From Podocnemis expansa (lineage: Eukaryota > Chordata > Testudines > Podocnemididae), in NCBI GenBank assembly GCA_007922195.1, contig ML682003.1, positions 2,724,360 through 2,788,359 of the forward strand: a stretch of DNA of 64,000 nt. The letters run 5' to 3'. The translations under genes and the position numbers were made by a program. The notes under the pieces are model-generated. The model was not told the DNA's origin, did no database searches, and saw nothing but the letters and a program-made list of their open reading frames with translations. Shown here one piece after another: positions 46,301 to 51,525 of this stretch (its first letter is position 1; every line of letters begins with the position of its first letter).

Positions 46301-48758
46301 ATGTGCTGAACAGAAACAAGATGGGCCGGCTTCATCTTGGTCACCCGTTGCAGTGCTGGCCTGGGGTTCCTGAAAGACAAGAAAGATGTTATTTTTTCAG
46401 AATAAAGAGCTGTAGGCCTGCCACCCTTTAGGCTTTTTTGTTTTTCTTTTGGGAGCTATGCCAGCCAAGTTAGTTACTTCTCACCATTCCTTTACCTCTT
46501 GCCAGGTTGGTGTGAGTCCTTCAGTCTGCTGCCTCAAGATCTTTGGGGTGTTGAACAAAGGGCTCTCCTCCTCTGAACTGCTGCTGATGTAACGCTTTCT
46601 ATGCCAGACCAACACCTTAGGGGCCAAAACGAATCTCGAGGGCCTCACGGGGCTGGTAAGGGTATCAATGTTCACCCTACAATGGGCTGTTCCTGCTTCA
46701 TCTCACTTGTCTGCTGCAACACCATCCTGGGGATCCTGAAAGACAAGAAAAAAAGAGTTGTAAGTTCATTACCCTTTAGGCTTTTGGCTTTTTTAGAGCC
46801 ATGCCAACTAGATCGCTCAGTCTCCCCATTCCTTTACCTGCGGCCCCATTGGTGTCGGAGAGAATCTTTCAGTCTGCTGCCTCAAGATCTCTGGGGTTTC
46901 AGGGTCTGGGGTGTCAAACAAAGGCTGAGACAAGATCTCTGGGGTTTCGGAGTCCGAGGTATCAAACAAAAGCTGAGCCAAAGGGCTCTCCTCTTCCAAA
47001 CTGTCACTGTTGTGCCGCTTTCTACGCTGAGGGGCCATAGGAGCCAAAATCAATCCAGAAGGCCTGGCGGGGGTGGTGAAGGCGTCCATGTTCTGCACGA
47101 GCTCTGAACCACGCGGTCTTGCGCATGAGCCAGAGGTCGTAGGGCTTTAAAGCCCCAGACTTCCAGGGGCAGTGCCATTTGCCACCAACCGTCGAGGCCC
47201 ACAGATCGGGCATGGGGTTCCAGCCCTCCTGATTGGCCCAGGAGCCCCCGCTGGCCCGATCTAAAACCTTTTCCTATTGGCGGAGCATCACACGACCCTC
47301 TTCTGGGGCGGGCCGCCCCGGCCACGTGCCCTTCTGCGACCAATCCCGCTCTCGGGGGCAAAACCCGCTCCTATTGGTGCAAAGGCGTTCTGGGAGGGTC
47401 CACGCCATCCCACTTCCGCCGGAAGTCATACCCAGAGGGCAGGACCGGATGTCAGGTGACTGGCTGGGGGTGGACTTCCGGTGACAGGTGGGCAGGGGGC
47501 AGGTCCGGAAGTCGGTAGGAGGGATTTCCGGTGAAAAGGGGGCGTGGAAATGGTTTGATTGATGGTAGGGCATTGCATAGGGGTCTGGGTAGGAAGAAAG
47601 CAGAGTGGACCTGAGACCCTAATTTAAAGCCCAGCTCACCCCATCACAGTGGGAACAGAGGGCAGATGGACTGGAATGAGACACTAGGGAAGGCAGCTGG
47701 AACAAAGTCTGTGATGAAGGTAGGGTGGAGACCACAAAAGGGGAAGGTCTGGCACACAGAACTATTCACCCTTTTCATATTGAAACTTGATCTTCTCAGG
47801 AAAACTAAACACACTAGGGGATAAGACCACTGCCATCATGAGAGGAGCAAGACGCTCTCAATGGCATCCCGGTCTCAGCATCAGGTGCTGCGGTCAGATG
47901 TACATCACCAAAGGGTGAATGAGTCTGGGTGGCACTTGGCTTTGCCATCCCAGCTCTGGGGACCCTATTCTCCTGCAATGTGATGCCCACTCTCATGTTT
48001 TTCCAAGGCCTGATGCTTCCATTGTCAAAGCCAAGTAGACTCCAGCAGAAGCCAGAACCTCATTACTAGAAATGAATTTGCAAGAGATGGCAATCCTGGT
48101 GGTGACACAAATGACGTCAGACACTGTATTAACATCAATGGATACAGGTTTTGCAAGGAAAAAAACTGGGAGCCACCTGCCTGGGCTGAGACCTAGAGTG
48201 AACGGAAGTTGCCCCCTCAAATTGGGAGAAGAGATGCGCCCTACTCAGGCAGGTAGCTAGTGATAACTCCACCCCCTCACCCATTCACCTGCCCTGGCAG
48301 TGAGGGAGTAGCTCTTCCTAGTCTACCTTCTCTGCATTTGTTATTGTATTGCTTTCTCAGGTCCCTCCTTCTTTATCACCTTTCCAAAATAAAACGTCCC
48401 ACTCTTCTCATTCTGTCTTCATGGGAGGATTTTTCCAGGCCCTTGATCATTCCTCTCTCCATCTGCACTTTCCACTTTGAAACGGGGCCTCCACTGGCCT
48501 ATGGAATGGCCTTAGGATAGAGTTTGTGTTCTTCCTCTTCTCATTCCATATGCATCCTAACATCACATTTTCTACCCAGAACAAACATTTTGGTCAAAAA
48601 TTCATTTTTCCCCATTAAAAAAGGGTTTGAAGGAAGCCATTGGTCAGTTCTGCCTCCAACCATGCCCACTGTTTGAGAGACCCAAAGGAACCCCTGGTGA
48701 CCTTACCAAGTTCCATGTGCAGAGCAACAACCAGTAAGACGACCAGATACCTCTTCAT
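31141..48758 (-). CDS. Ly6/uPAR-like GPI-anchored protein gene, three coding exons, host gene of the viral insertion
   Basis: Coding exons on the minus strand: 48707-48758, 32791-32931 and 31141-31367 (52, 141 and 227 bases; 420 in all, 139 residues plus stop). Every junction is phase 1 with GT/AG sites, the usual layout of Ly6 genes. The protein has a signal peptide (MKRYLVVLLVVALHMEL), one Ly6-like domain starting ALKCYVG and ending CCQSSYCND, then a hydrophobic tail (ISFVVAAIGIMASF) suited to GPI anchoring. It keeps C1, C3, C4, C5, C8, C9 and C10 of the family by my count but lacks the usual C2, C6 and C7, so the fold may be altered. Intron 1 is 15.8 kb because it holds the 12.56-kb viral element. 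A TATA box precedes exon 1. A diverged but possibly working gene; family membership is likely, function unknown. Confidence 0.7.
31640..32070. repeat. Duplicated GC-rich block in intron 2
   Basis: GAACAGGACTTGTCCTTC and CATGGCTGCT occur at 31646-31680 and again at 31798-31830. A related inverted piece (AGAGCAGCCGTGCAGGGGAA) lies near 31920. Non-coding. Confidence 0.45.
32293..32302. other. Assembly gap of ten N
   Basis: Ten undetermined bases in intron 2; true gap length unknown. Protein frames that cross it are meaningless. Confidence 1.
32791..32931 (-). CDS. Ly6-like gene, exon 2
   Basis: Preceded by the acceptor TTGTTTCTCCAG and followed by GTAAGT. Encodes 47 residues including ALKCYVGVLNNC, AVDCGSESKYCLKI. 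The first-finger pattern C-x7-C-x5-C-x6-C is Ly6-like, but the second cysteine of the usual LxCYxC start is a glycine. Confidence 0.75.
33430..33770. repeat. Minisatellite-like array, unit about 43-55 bp
   Basis: About seven diverged units, each with AACTAACA/AAATAACA, AAGCAAAA-like and CTATAxAxxxCACTTATAA-like parts (33489, 33532, 33575, 33620, 33667, 33723). It fades out beyond 33770, with scattered similar words to 34100. AT-rich, in intron 1, 1.3 kb from the viral left end. Confidence 0.65.
34240..34870. other. Possible LTR-element remnant flanking the viral insertion
   Basis: CATCAGGGGAGATAGATACT and CCCATCAGGGAAGACTGATC with CTTAACACTCTTCCCCTTGA / CTTAACACTCCTCCCTGTGA form a short direct duplication (34705-34810). 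The sequence before it contains an A-rich run. It could be part of a retroviral LTR; no partner LTR or coding region is visible. Confidence 0.3.
35012..35544 (+). repeat. Left terminal inverted repeat of the Polinton
   Basis: GCCCTACCATCAATCAAACC onward matches, in reverse complement, 47571 down to 47041 with only scattered differences. Inner similarity weakens after the first 18 or so codons of the early exon (GGTTTTGGCTCC). It includes a TTTAAA box and the start codon of the left early gene. Confidence 0.93.
35433..35438 (+). promoter_or_regulatory. TATA-like box in the left inverted repeat
   Basis: TTTAAA within GGGGCTTTAAAGCCC, 57 bases before the ATG of the left early gene. Identical sequence and spacing exist in the right repeat. 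Repeated GGAAGT/ACTTCCG words upstream (35045-35170) resemble ETS-type sites. Confidence 0.5.
35495..36063 (+). CDS. Left-arm spliced early protein (TIR-encoded start, Cys-rich second exon)
   Basis: Exon 1 35495-35719 (75 codons, starting MDAFSTPARPWG) ends in phase 0 at GAG followed by GTAAAG. After an AT-rich intron and the acceptor TTTTTCTCAACAG, exon 2 35818-36063 gives 81 residues to TAA; 156 residues predicted. AATAAA follows at 36093. The first 18 residues come from the inverted repeat and are shared with the right-arm protein. Exon 2 has a duplicated Cys motif (SCVSCFCPCLAQ... and TSCSCPCLVHS...), each followed by an ER pair. I recognise no family. Position and Cys content suit the small spliced early genes reported for adintoviruses, but no function is shown. 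Splice sites are predicted only. Confidence 0.6.
36174..37261 (+). pseudogene. Retrovirus-type integrase with chromodomain, two frameshifts
   Basis: Polinton integrases insert the element into host DNA. Coding starts with ATG 36174 but an A9 run at about 36197-36205 shifts the frame; the frame from 36206 carries KIYYSPG and then DALFQAAKKQ. The catalytic core shows D in QADLVDMQ, D in LQTDRGKEF and E in VVVEQFNRTL, with 33 residues between the last two by my count. A one-base insertion near 36768 (CAATCGATG) separates the core from the C-terminal part, which holds an SH3-like DNA-binding segment (RKGDHVRLSK) and a chromodomain (YRIEKVLEVKGR, KWLGWPEKFNSW). The DDE residues survive but the protein cannot be made whole, so the copy is immobile by itself. 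Confidence 0.88.
37279..37290 (+). terminator. Poly(A) signal after integrase
   Basis: AAATAAAG about 20 bases after the integrase stop and 20 bases before the next start codon. Confidence 0.4.
37307..38047 (+). CDS. Penton-like minor capsid protein (single jelly roll)
   Basis: 246 residues, intact. It begins MGDGGFYITLPSNAS, with the early motif NTSSNFTVQLIKPLDL and the strand-rich WEVGLVEIQYPHSW, typical of the Polinton minor capsid (penton-base) protein, which builds the capsid vertices. Ends in a basic LRSRRKRGF tail. Follows integrase by about 45 bases and precedes the basic core protein, the order seen in vertebrate Mavericks. Identified from the motifs and gene order, not by structure. 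Confidence 0.85.
   Translation: MGDGGFYITLPSNASSRVFPQNTSSNFTVQLIKPLDLRGAWEVGLVEIQYPHSWNNINEDTPFEITCEDKKWNFVLQRGYYSSIPDLLEHMNKVMSGHPETPGVTLNYDPVGRKVRFKSTDVTYMISTSGELANILGMYPNTHVKKIPFSADITGGFNSLYLYTDIMEHQFVGDFSVPLLRCVPVQGRNNEFVTITYDKPHYVPVSKHHIDTVAIEIKTDQNRHVSFRFGKVIVKLHLRSRRKRGF
38070..38534 (+). pseudogene. Basic virion/membrane-active (pVI/pX-like) protein split by an in-frame TGA
   Basis: The first 114 residues start MVILKNYGDPAIYSNYYKAQ and contain a glycine/proline-rich stretch and an amphipathic basic helix (GGTFRSLFRKAVPLLRRGLE), like adenovirus pVI/pX-type internal proteins that bind DNA or disrupt membranes. TGA at 38412-38414 stops the frame, yet the same frame stays open for 39 more codons to TAA 38532-38534, very rich in Lys/Arg. 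That tail looks like the natural C-terminus, so the TGA is probably a CGA-to-TGA decay. The shortened form could still be made. Confidence 0.7.
38540..39847 (+). CDS. Hexon-like major capsid protein (double jelly roll)
   Basis: 435 residues, intact. Begins MAFVHCGSEECTKSELDLFQ; contains FIAGNGIDYMDLNNTLLYL, SIFSQLDVTLGDRLIS and YRAFIESVLNYSEETL, the conserved front part of the Polinton/adintovirus major capsid protein, and ends VYGVFDNVIEINQRRNVL, as in that family. It forms the capsid facets. Starts 5 bases after the end of the basic protein frame and is followed after 2 bases by the protease start. The start at ATG 38540 is chosen because the conserved N-terminus follows at once. Confidence 0.9.
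   Translation: MAFVHCGSEECTKSELDLFQIAPTQTSIEKSIYIEVPPLSAITEAAPLDFFIAGNGIDYMDLNNTLLYLRCKIVKADGTTITRDAAVGLVNYPAASIFSQLDVTLGDRLISQSNNCSPYRAFIESVLNYSEETLATQFSAGLFYKDTPGKHEAAELDGENLGFVKRANLTAQSRTIELLGHLHSDLFFQEKLLLNGVDVKIKLTRSKVAFCLMGDAAQGCKLRIVSASLFVKKVRVAPGVRLGHAEALLTANAKYPVDCVGMKVFSIPEGSRVSNQENLFLGQLPKMVVLGFVDNDAFSGSYAKNPFNFKHYDINFLALYVDGEQIPTKPLQPDFKAGLCVREYMNLVQTAGKYMKDRALLIDHVEFAQGYTLFAFDLSPDQECADHYSLIKMGNLRAEIRFANALTTTVNMIVYGVFDNVIEINQRRNVLFDYM
39850..40422 (+). CDS. Adenain-like cysteine protease
   Basis: 190 residues from ATG 39850, intact. By family, it cleaves capsid and core precursors during virion maturation. The catalytic set of the adenovirus protease family is visible: His54 in GEHWLALYL, acidic Asp70 in FDSYG, Gln104 in LQDPSSD, Cys111 in DACGYHC. 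The DP-x3-DxCGxHC motif is very characteristic. Overlaps nothing; 2-base gap from the capsid gene. AATAAA at 40395 falls inside the last codons, so the transcript end nearly coincides with the stop. Confidence 0.92.
   Translation: MDTVQLSCVLLADPAMQKTFLDVFPSDWLPGGRLTWRLLSLVVNTHPHNRPGEHWLALYLVESNHGEFFDSYGHPPTSMLFPRNIMKFLNKNATNIVFQTRQLQDPSSDACGYHCVFFLHHRSKGLPFDQILKLYSDDLVKNDRMVVNFVRKIKRKFSGLPGVAQNMFQQAQTCVSCNDFYLIKHPRRGV
40395..40400 (+). terminator. Poly(A) signal of the rightward capsid/protease transcripts
   Basis: AATAAA within CTTAATAAAACACC, followed by a GT-rich stretch (GGTGTCTGTGGGTTTTTTTG) at 40430. Confidence 0.55.
40507..40512 (-). terminator. Poly(A) signal of the leftward polymerase-unit transcripts
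   Basis: Minus-strand AATAAA, 212 bases past the truncated polymerase stop; it faces the rightward signal about 110 bases away. Confidence 0.5.
40724..42483 (-). pseudogene. Protein-primed DNA polymerase B, N-terminal part only, with internal TGA
   Basis: Exon starts at 42483 after the acceptor TTTTTCTACTCAG, phase 1. A Ser/Thr/Lys-rich tail with a repeated GKMIGEH motif leads to the conserved Maverick polymerase N-terminus (NLERISSARRVVEAVHRG, VQLRLEGQNLTNPLFSV, RNMGGGGRRVLNS). A TGA at 41120-41122 (CGC TGA CTT) interrupts it; the same frame continues with LGWSDRKKVMLSDIV, FFVLLHDEHYYGVLDVK and a CKFCH pair. It stops at 40724, just where a longer Cys-rich segment, exonuclease and palm domains should follow. 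None of those is in the element, so this copy cannot replicate DNA. The TGA looks like a CpG-type change. Confidence 0.8.
42596..42697 (-). CDS. Micro-exon U5 of the polymerase unit
   Basis: Acceptor TTTTTTCCTTCTTAG, donor GTAAATA, 102 bases, phase 1 in and out. Codes for MDSPPGARLKRKREETAEKE and a tail PPPITDKEMEC shared with U4. The KRKR run could serve as a nuclear localisation signal. Confidence 0.5.
42784..42854 (-). CDS. Micro-exon U4 of the polymerase unit
   Basis: Acceptor AAACTTTCAG, donor GTAAATA; contains an ATG (MTKRKKKEENPPPITDKEME). Ends in phase 1, matching the polymerase exon. Its last 15 or so codons nearly duplicate those of U5. Confidence 0.5.
42860..43040 (-). other. Intronic sequence upstream of U4
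   Basis: AT-rich and without frames; a pyrimidine-rich run leads into the U4 acceptor. Confidence 0.4.
43040..44440. repeat. Tandem array of about 361-bp units inside the Polinton
   Basis: AACCAGATTGCAACAACCAC recurs at 43424 and 43785 (361 bases apart). CAAAATACTTTAACTTAAAA, GGGGCAGTTTTAAAGCCTGC and CCATAGACTTAGGCA each recur two to three times in the same order. A third, partial unit (44160-44440) is interrupted by a SINE. AT-rich, non-coding, lies in the large intron between the leader exons and U4. Confidence 0.8.
44168..44292 (+). mobile_element. tRNA-derived SINE inside the tandem array
   Basis: AGTGTAGTGGCTAGCACCTC, then CCTGGGTTCACGTCCCC (B-box-like) and GGGGTTGGACTAATGATCTC, CTCATGAGGTCCCTTACAAG. 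A tRNA head joined to a CR1-like tail, as in turtle polIII/SINEs. Same family as 59345-59456. Confidence 0.75.
44491..44525 (-). CDS. Possible additional leader exon
   Basis: ATGTTTTCGCCCTGTGTTGG is followed by a strong GTAAGTAG donor on the minus strand. No convincing acceptor is visible upstream, so it may be an alternative 3-prime part of a first exon. Confidence 0.3.
44678..44733 (-). CDS. Leader exon U2 of the polymerase unit (METSPSS start)
   Basis: Acceptor CTTTTTTATTGCAG, donor GTAAAG. ATG at 44717 gives METSPSSCVSPGQ plus one base (phase 1), compatible with U5 or the polymerase exon. The only leader exon with a start codon in a phase that fits. Confidence 0.45.
44832..44907 (-). promoter_or_regulatory. 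TATA box and non-coding first exon of the polymerase unit
   Basis: Minus-strand TATATAA at 44901-44907. About 70 bases downstream GGAG precedes a GTAAGC donor (exon end 44832). This fits a promoter and short untranslated first exon for the leftward unit. Confidence 0.5.
44950..45660. other. AT-rich spacer between the leftward units
   Basis: No frame over 75 codons is supported; C- and T-runs. Probably intergenic and promoter-flanking viral DNA. Confidence 0.4.
45664..45669 (-). terminator. Poly(A) signal of the right-arm early gene
   Basis: Minus-strand AATAAA, 90 bases past the stop at 45759. Confidence 0.5.
45759..47089 (-). pseudogene. Right-arm spliced early gene: TIR start exon(s) plus Cys-rich second exon with frameshift
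   Basis: Exon A 46838-47089 (84 codons from MDAFTTPARPSG, donor GTAAAG, phase 0) and its duplicate exon B 46496-46675 (60 codons from MNIDTLTSPVRP, donor GTAAAG, phase 0). After exon A the acceptor at 46735 leads to only ten codons and TGA; the acceptor at 46369 leads to the long exon 45759-46369. That exon is open from EPQASTATGDQDEAG to VPIPQRR, then shifts frame at about 46196-46205 by one base. The second frame is Cys-rich (YCAYC, KEKMCEGC, SHDC, LCAEVC) and ends in a basic RRPPMCKKSKKM. The paired Cys suggest a zinc-binding early protein; I cannot name the family. The frameshift makes it a pseudogene unless sequence error. Confidence 0.55.
46330..47100 (-). repeat. Tandem duplication of the right-arm first exon
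   Basis: Two units, about 47100-46680 and 46680-46330. Each has a start exon with RP, LAP, a basic pair, an S-rich EEESPL block, ILRQQTE and VKEW across the donor, followed by an intron and an acceptor CTTGTCTTTCAG before GA(T/A)CCCCAGG. In the inner unit the N-terminus has diverged. Confidence 0.65.
47041..47571 (-). repeat. Right terminal inverted repeat of the Polinton
   Basis: Mirror of 35012-35544. GGAAGTCGGTAGGAGGGATT and the GGCGGGCCGCCCCGGCC block identify both copies. The 83- to 103-codon frames in each repeat arise from GC-rich promoter sequence and are not genes. Confidence 0.93.
47146..47151 (-). promoter_or_regulatory. TATA-like box in the right inverted repeat
   Basis: Mirror of the left box, 57 bases before the ATG at 47089 on the minus strand. 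Confidence 0.5.
47572..48700. other. Remainder of Ly6 intron 1, no feature seen
   Basis: About 1.1 kb between the viral right end and Ly6-like exon 1. No supported frame or repeat. Confidence 0.4.
48707..48758 (-). CDS. Ly6-like gene, exon 1 (signal peptide)
   Basis: ATG at 48758; 17 codons plus one base, then donor GTAAGG. Paralogue of the exon at 10458-10509. Confidence 0.75.
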
Positions 48759-48807
48759 CTTCTACAGACCCTGGAAGCTTGGATGGTAAAAACTGCCCCG
48801 AATTAGC

Positions 48808-48813
48808 TTTATA
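48808..48813 (-). promoter_or_regulatory. TATA box of the Ly6-like gene
   Basis: Minus-strand TATAAAG within GGAGCCTATAAAGCTAATTC, 50 bases upstream of the start codon. Matches GATAAAGCTA ahead of the paralogous exon at 10.5 kb. Confidence 0.6.
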
Positions 48814-48819
48814 GGCTCC

Positions 48820-49325
48820 CCATCCTGGATGATTTGCCCTTTACCATTTCTGTTGAAGTCTCATTAACTCTGGGCCTAATAACAAGTGCTTTGTGTTAGA
48901 GGGAAGTGATATCATCTAAGTGAACAACGCCACTTGCTGTTCTTCCTCAAATTCTGTGGGACTTTTCATACAGAAAACAAAAAAAAAAAACCATTTGTGT
49001 GTCAGACAAAACCCTCATTGCTCTTACCCTTTCATCATTTGGATTCAGGCCCAACAAACTGAATAATTCTTCTCCATGTCCATGAGCTATTGTAGCCTTT
49101 CGTGGACCAGTAGTTACTCCATTTTTGGGCCTTTTGGGTTTGTCTCCAGTAGGATGAGAAAATGATGCTAGGAGTCGCATCTGGTCTTGGGATAGTCTTG
49201 ACCACATGCAAATGATGGGTCCAAAGGCCTGCTTACCTGAGCACAGTAGAAATGAAGAGTAACCTGGCAGTGTTTTTGCTCAGAAATCCCAGGGGATATC
49301 AATTGCCATTATTGACAACACCTGG
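48820..49325. other. Upstream region of the Ly6-like gene, no gene found
   Basis: The 86-codon minus-strand frame at 48947-49207 has no splice partner or motif and is not called. Confidence 0.35.
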
Positions 49326-49333
49326 ATTTCAGG

Positions 49334-49548
49334 CAGGGGCATTGCTGCCGCTGAGTCCACAGGACTCTCGCCCTGCATGTCTCTCCTCTGGCCCTGCCCC
49401 GAGTCAGCAGGGGGTCCACTGGCCGGCAGCAGCAGGAGTCAGATTCACTGGCTGGCAGTGGCTAGAGCCAGATTGGGCCCCGGGATGGGGCAAGGGGTGG
49501 GGTCCAGGGTCAGGTGCCAACCCTTTTTTTAGGGCAGCAACACCACTG
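49334..49548. mobile_element. hAT-type MITE with 8-bp duplication
   Basis: CAGGGGCATTGCTGC and GGCAGCAACACCACTG are inverted ends. Flanks ATTTCAGG (49326-49333) and ACTTCAGG (49549-49556) match at 7 of 8. Confidence 0.8.
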
Positions 49549-49734
49549 ACTTCAGGTGGTGTCACCTGCAGCAAGGAAGGTTTTGTTCAGAAACACTCAC
49601 CCACCCAGGACCTCGGGGCCATATGTGAGCATCTTTACTGCTATTGTTACTTGCCAAATCTTGCTAGCCAGATTGATGCTAGCTCAGATAGGTCTCCGTA
49701 AGCTTCAGTCCCACCTCCCCAGTGCATTGTAGAC

Positions 49735-51302
49735 ACAGAATCATAGAAACTGGAAGGGACCATGGGGGGTCATCAAGTCCACTCCCTGCATTCATGGCGG
49801 GACCAAGGACCCTCTTAAACCATCCTTGGCAGGTGCTTGTCCCACCTGCTCTTAAAAAGTTCCAGTGATGGAGATTTCACAGCCTCCTGAGGCAACTTAT
49901 TCCAGTGGTTAATCGCCCTGACAGTCAGGAAGTTTTTCCTAATGTCCAACCTAACCTCACTTGCTGTAATTTAAGCCCATTACTTCTTGTTTTATCATCG
50001 TCAGTTAAAGAGAACAATTCTTCTCCTTCCTTCTCATGCCAACCTTTTAGGTAGTTGAAAACTGTTACCATGTCCCCTGTCAGTCTCCTCTTTTCCAGAC
50101 TAAACAAACCCAGCTCTTTCAATCTTCCCTGATAAGTTAAGTGTCCCAGGCCTCTAATCATTTGTGTTGCTCTTCTCTGGACTTTCTCCAGTTTGTCCAC
50201 ATCTTTCCTGAAATGAGATGCCCAGAACTGGACACAATACTTCAGCTGAGACCTCATGAGCGCAGAGCAGAGCGGAAGAATTACTTCTGATGTCTTACTT
50301 ACAATACTCCTGTTAATACATCCAAGAATAGTGTTTGCTTTTTTTTGCAACAGCGTTAGACTGTTGACTCATGTTTAGCTTGTGGTCCACCATGACACCC
50401 AGATCCCTTTCCACAGTACTCCTTCCTAAGCAGTCATTGCCCATTTTGTATGTGTACAATGGATTGTTCTTTCCTATGTGTCATTATTGAATTTTATCCT
50501 ATTTACCTCAGACGATTTCTCCAGTGTGTGCAAACCATTTTGTATTGTGATCTTATCCTCCAAAGCACTTGCAGCCCCACCCAGGTTGGCCTCATCAGCA
50601 AACTTTATACTGTATGGCTATGTCTACACACATGGTTATTTCGAAATAAGGATTTCAAAATGAGTTATTTCGAAATAAAATCCTTATTTTGAAATAAGTT
50701 AATTCAAATTAACAAAATGTTAATTCGAATTAAGGGAAAGCCTGCAGTCCAGATAGCCATTATTTCAGAAGGGATATTTCGAAATAAAGCTGTTTGGACC
50801 TGTTGTTTTGAAACAGTTGTTTCGAAACAACAGTGTTGTTTCGAAACAACAGGTCTAAATGGTGTTATTTTGAAATATCCCTTCCGAAATAACGGCCATT
50901 TCGAAAACATCGAGGTTTTACTTTTTTGGAACAACAATTCTTATTTTGAAAGGACGGGATCCGTCCTTTCGAAATAAGAAAAACATCATGTAGACCTAAT
51001 TTCTTTTATTTCGAAATAACGAGTGTTATTTCGAAATAAAAGTGCCGTGTAGACATACACTATGTGTACTCTCTATGCCATCGTCTAAATCCTTGATGAA
51101 AATATTGAACAGAACCAGACCCAGAACTGATCCCTGTGGTACCCTGCTCGTTATGCTTTTCCAGAATGACAGTGAACCATTGATAACTACTCTCTGGGAG
51201 AGGTTATCCAAACAGTTCATCACCCATCTTATAGTAGCTCCATACAGGCTGTACTTCCCAAGTTTTTTAATAAGAAGGTGATGTGAGACCATAACAAAAG
51301 CT
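49735..51302 (-). mobile_element. CR1 LINE, 5-prime truncated, split by a MITE
   Basis: Starts ACAGAATCATAGAAACTGGA (inverted CR1 tail). Reverse frames give the ORF2 C-terminus (GLFSLEKRRLTGDMVTVFNY, LCSALMRSQLKYCVQFW) and, after the MITE at 50616-51060, RT residues such as [18 protein letters not shown]. The two CR1 parts are collinear, so the MITE arrived later. Confidence 0.88.
50616..51060. mobile_element. Harbinger-type MITE nested in CR1
   Basis: GGCTATGTCTACACAC at the left and GTGTAGACATACAC at the right are inverted. The same triplet TAT precedes and follows. The body consists of TTATTTCGAAATAA and GTTTCGAAACAAC palindromes and folds on itself. Same family as 6520 and 57455. Confidence 0.8.
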
Positions 51303-51359
51303 GGATTAGGTTGGAGCGCTTCCCTTGTTCCCCTATGTTCTGACTCACTCACATGATCT

Positions 51360-51525
51360 AAGTTACAAGCATGCTTAATCCTGCTCCGCCGGAGGCAGCC
51401 TGTGTTCGTTGTTTGCTGCTGCTGCAGAGAGCTCCCAGCCCCAGCCCAGGGAGCAGGTCCGTGGGACAGATCAGTGCCCTTGGTGGGCCAGATCTGGCCT
51501 GCAGGCTGTAAGTTTGACACCTGTG
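51360..51525. mobile_element. Partial hAT-type MITE
   Basis: Ends GTAAGTTTGACACCTGTG, the inverted CAGGTGTCAAAC end; the sequence before it is GC-rich. The left end is not clear. Confidence 0.4.

Larger units (their letters stand above)
35012..47571. mobile_element. Maverick/Polinton (adintovirus-like) endogenous DNA virus, 12.56 kb
   Basis: Bounded by roughly 530-bp terminal inverted repeats. Plus-strand genes in order: spliced early gene, integrase, penton-like minor capsid, basic core/pVI-like protein, major capsid, adenain-like protease. Minus-strand: truncated polymerase B N-terminus with upstream micro-exons, and a Cys-rich early gene whose first exon lies in the right repeat. This gene set is diagnostic of vertebrate Mavericks/adintoviruses. 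Missing are the polymerase catalytic domain and a Walker-type packaging ATPase. Breaks: two frameshifts in integrase, one TGA in the basic protein, one TGA in polymerase, one frameshift in the right early gene. Capsid and protease frames are open. The element occupies intron 1 of a Ly6-like gene. No 6-bp target duplication is visible at the ends (TAAAGG versus ATTGCA). Confidence 0.92.
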
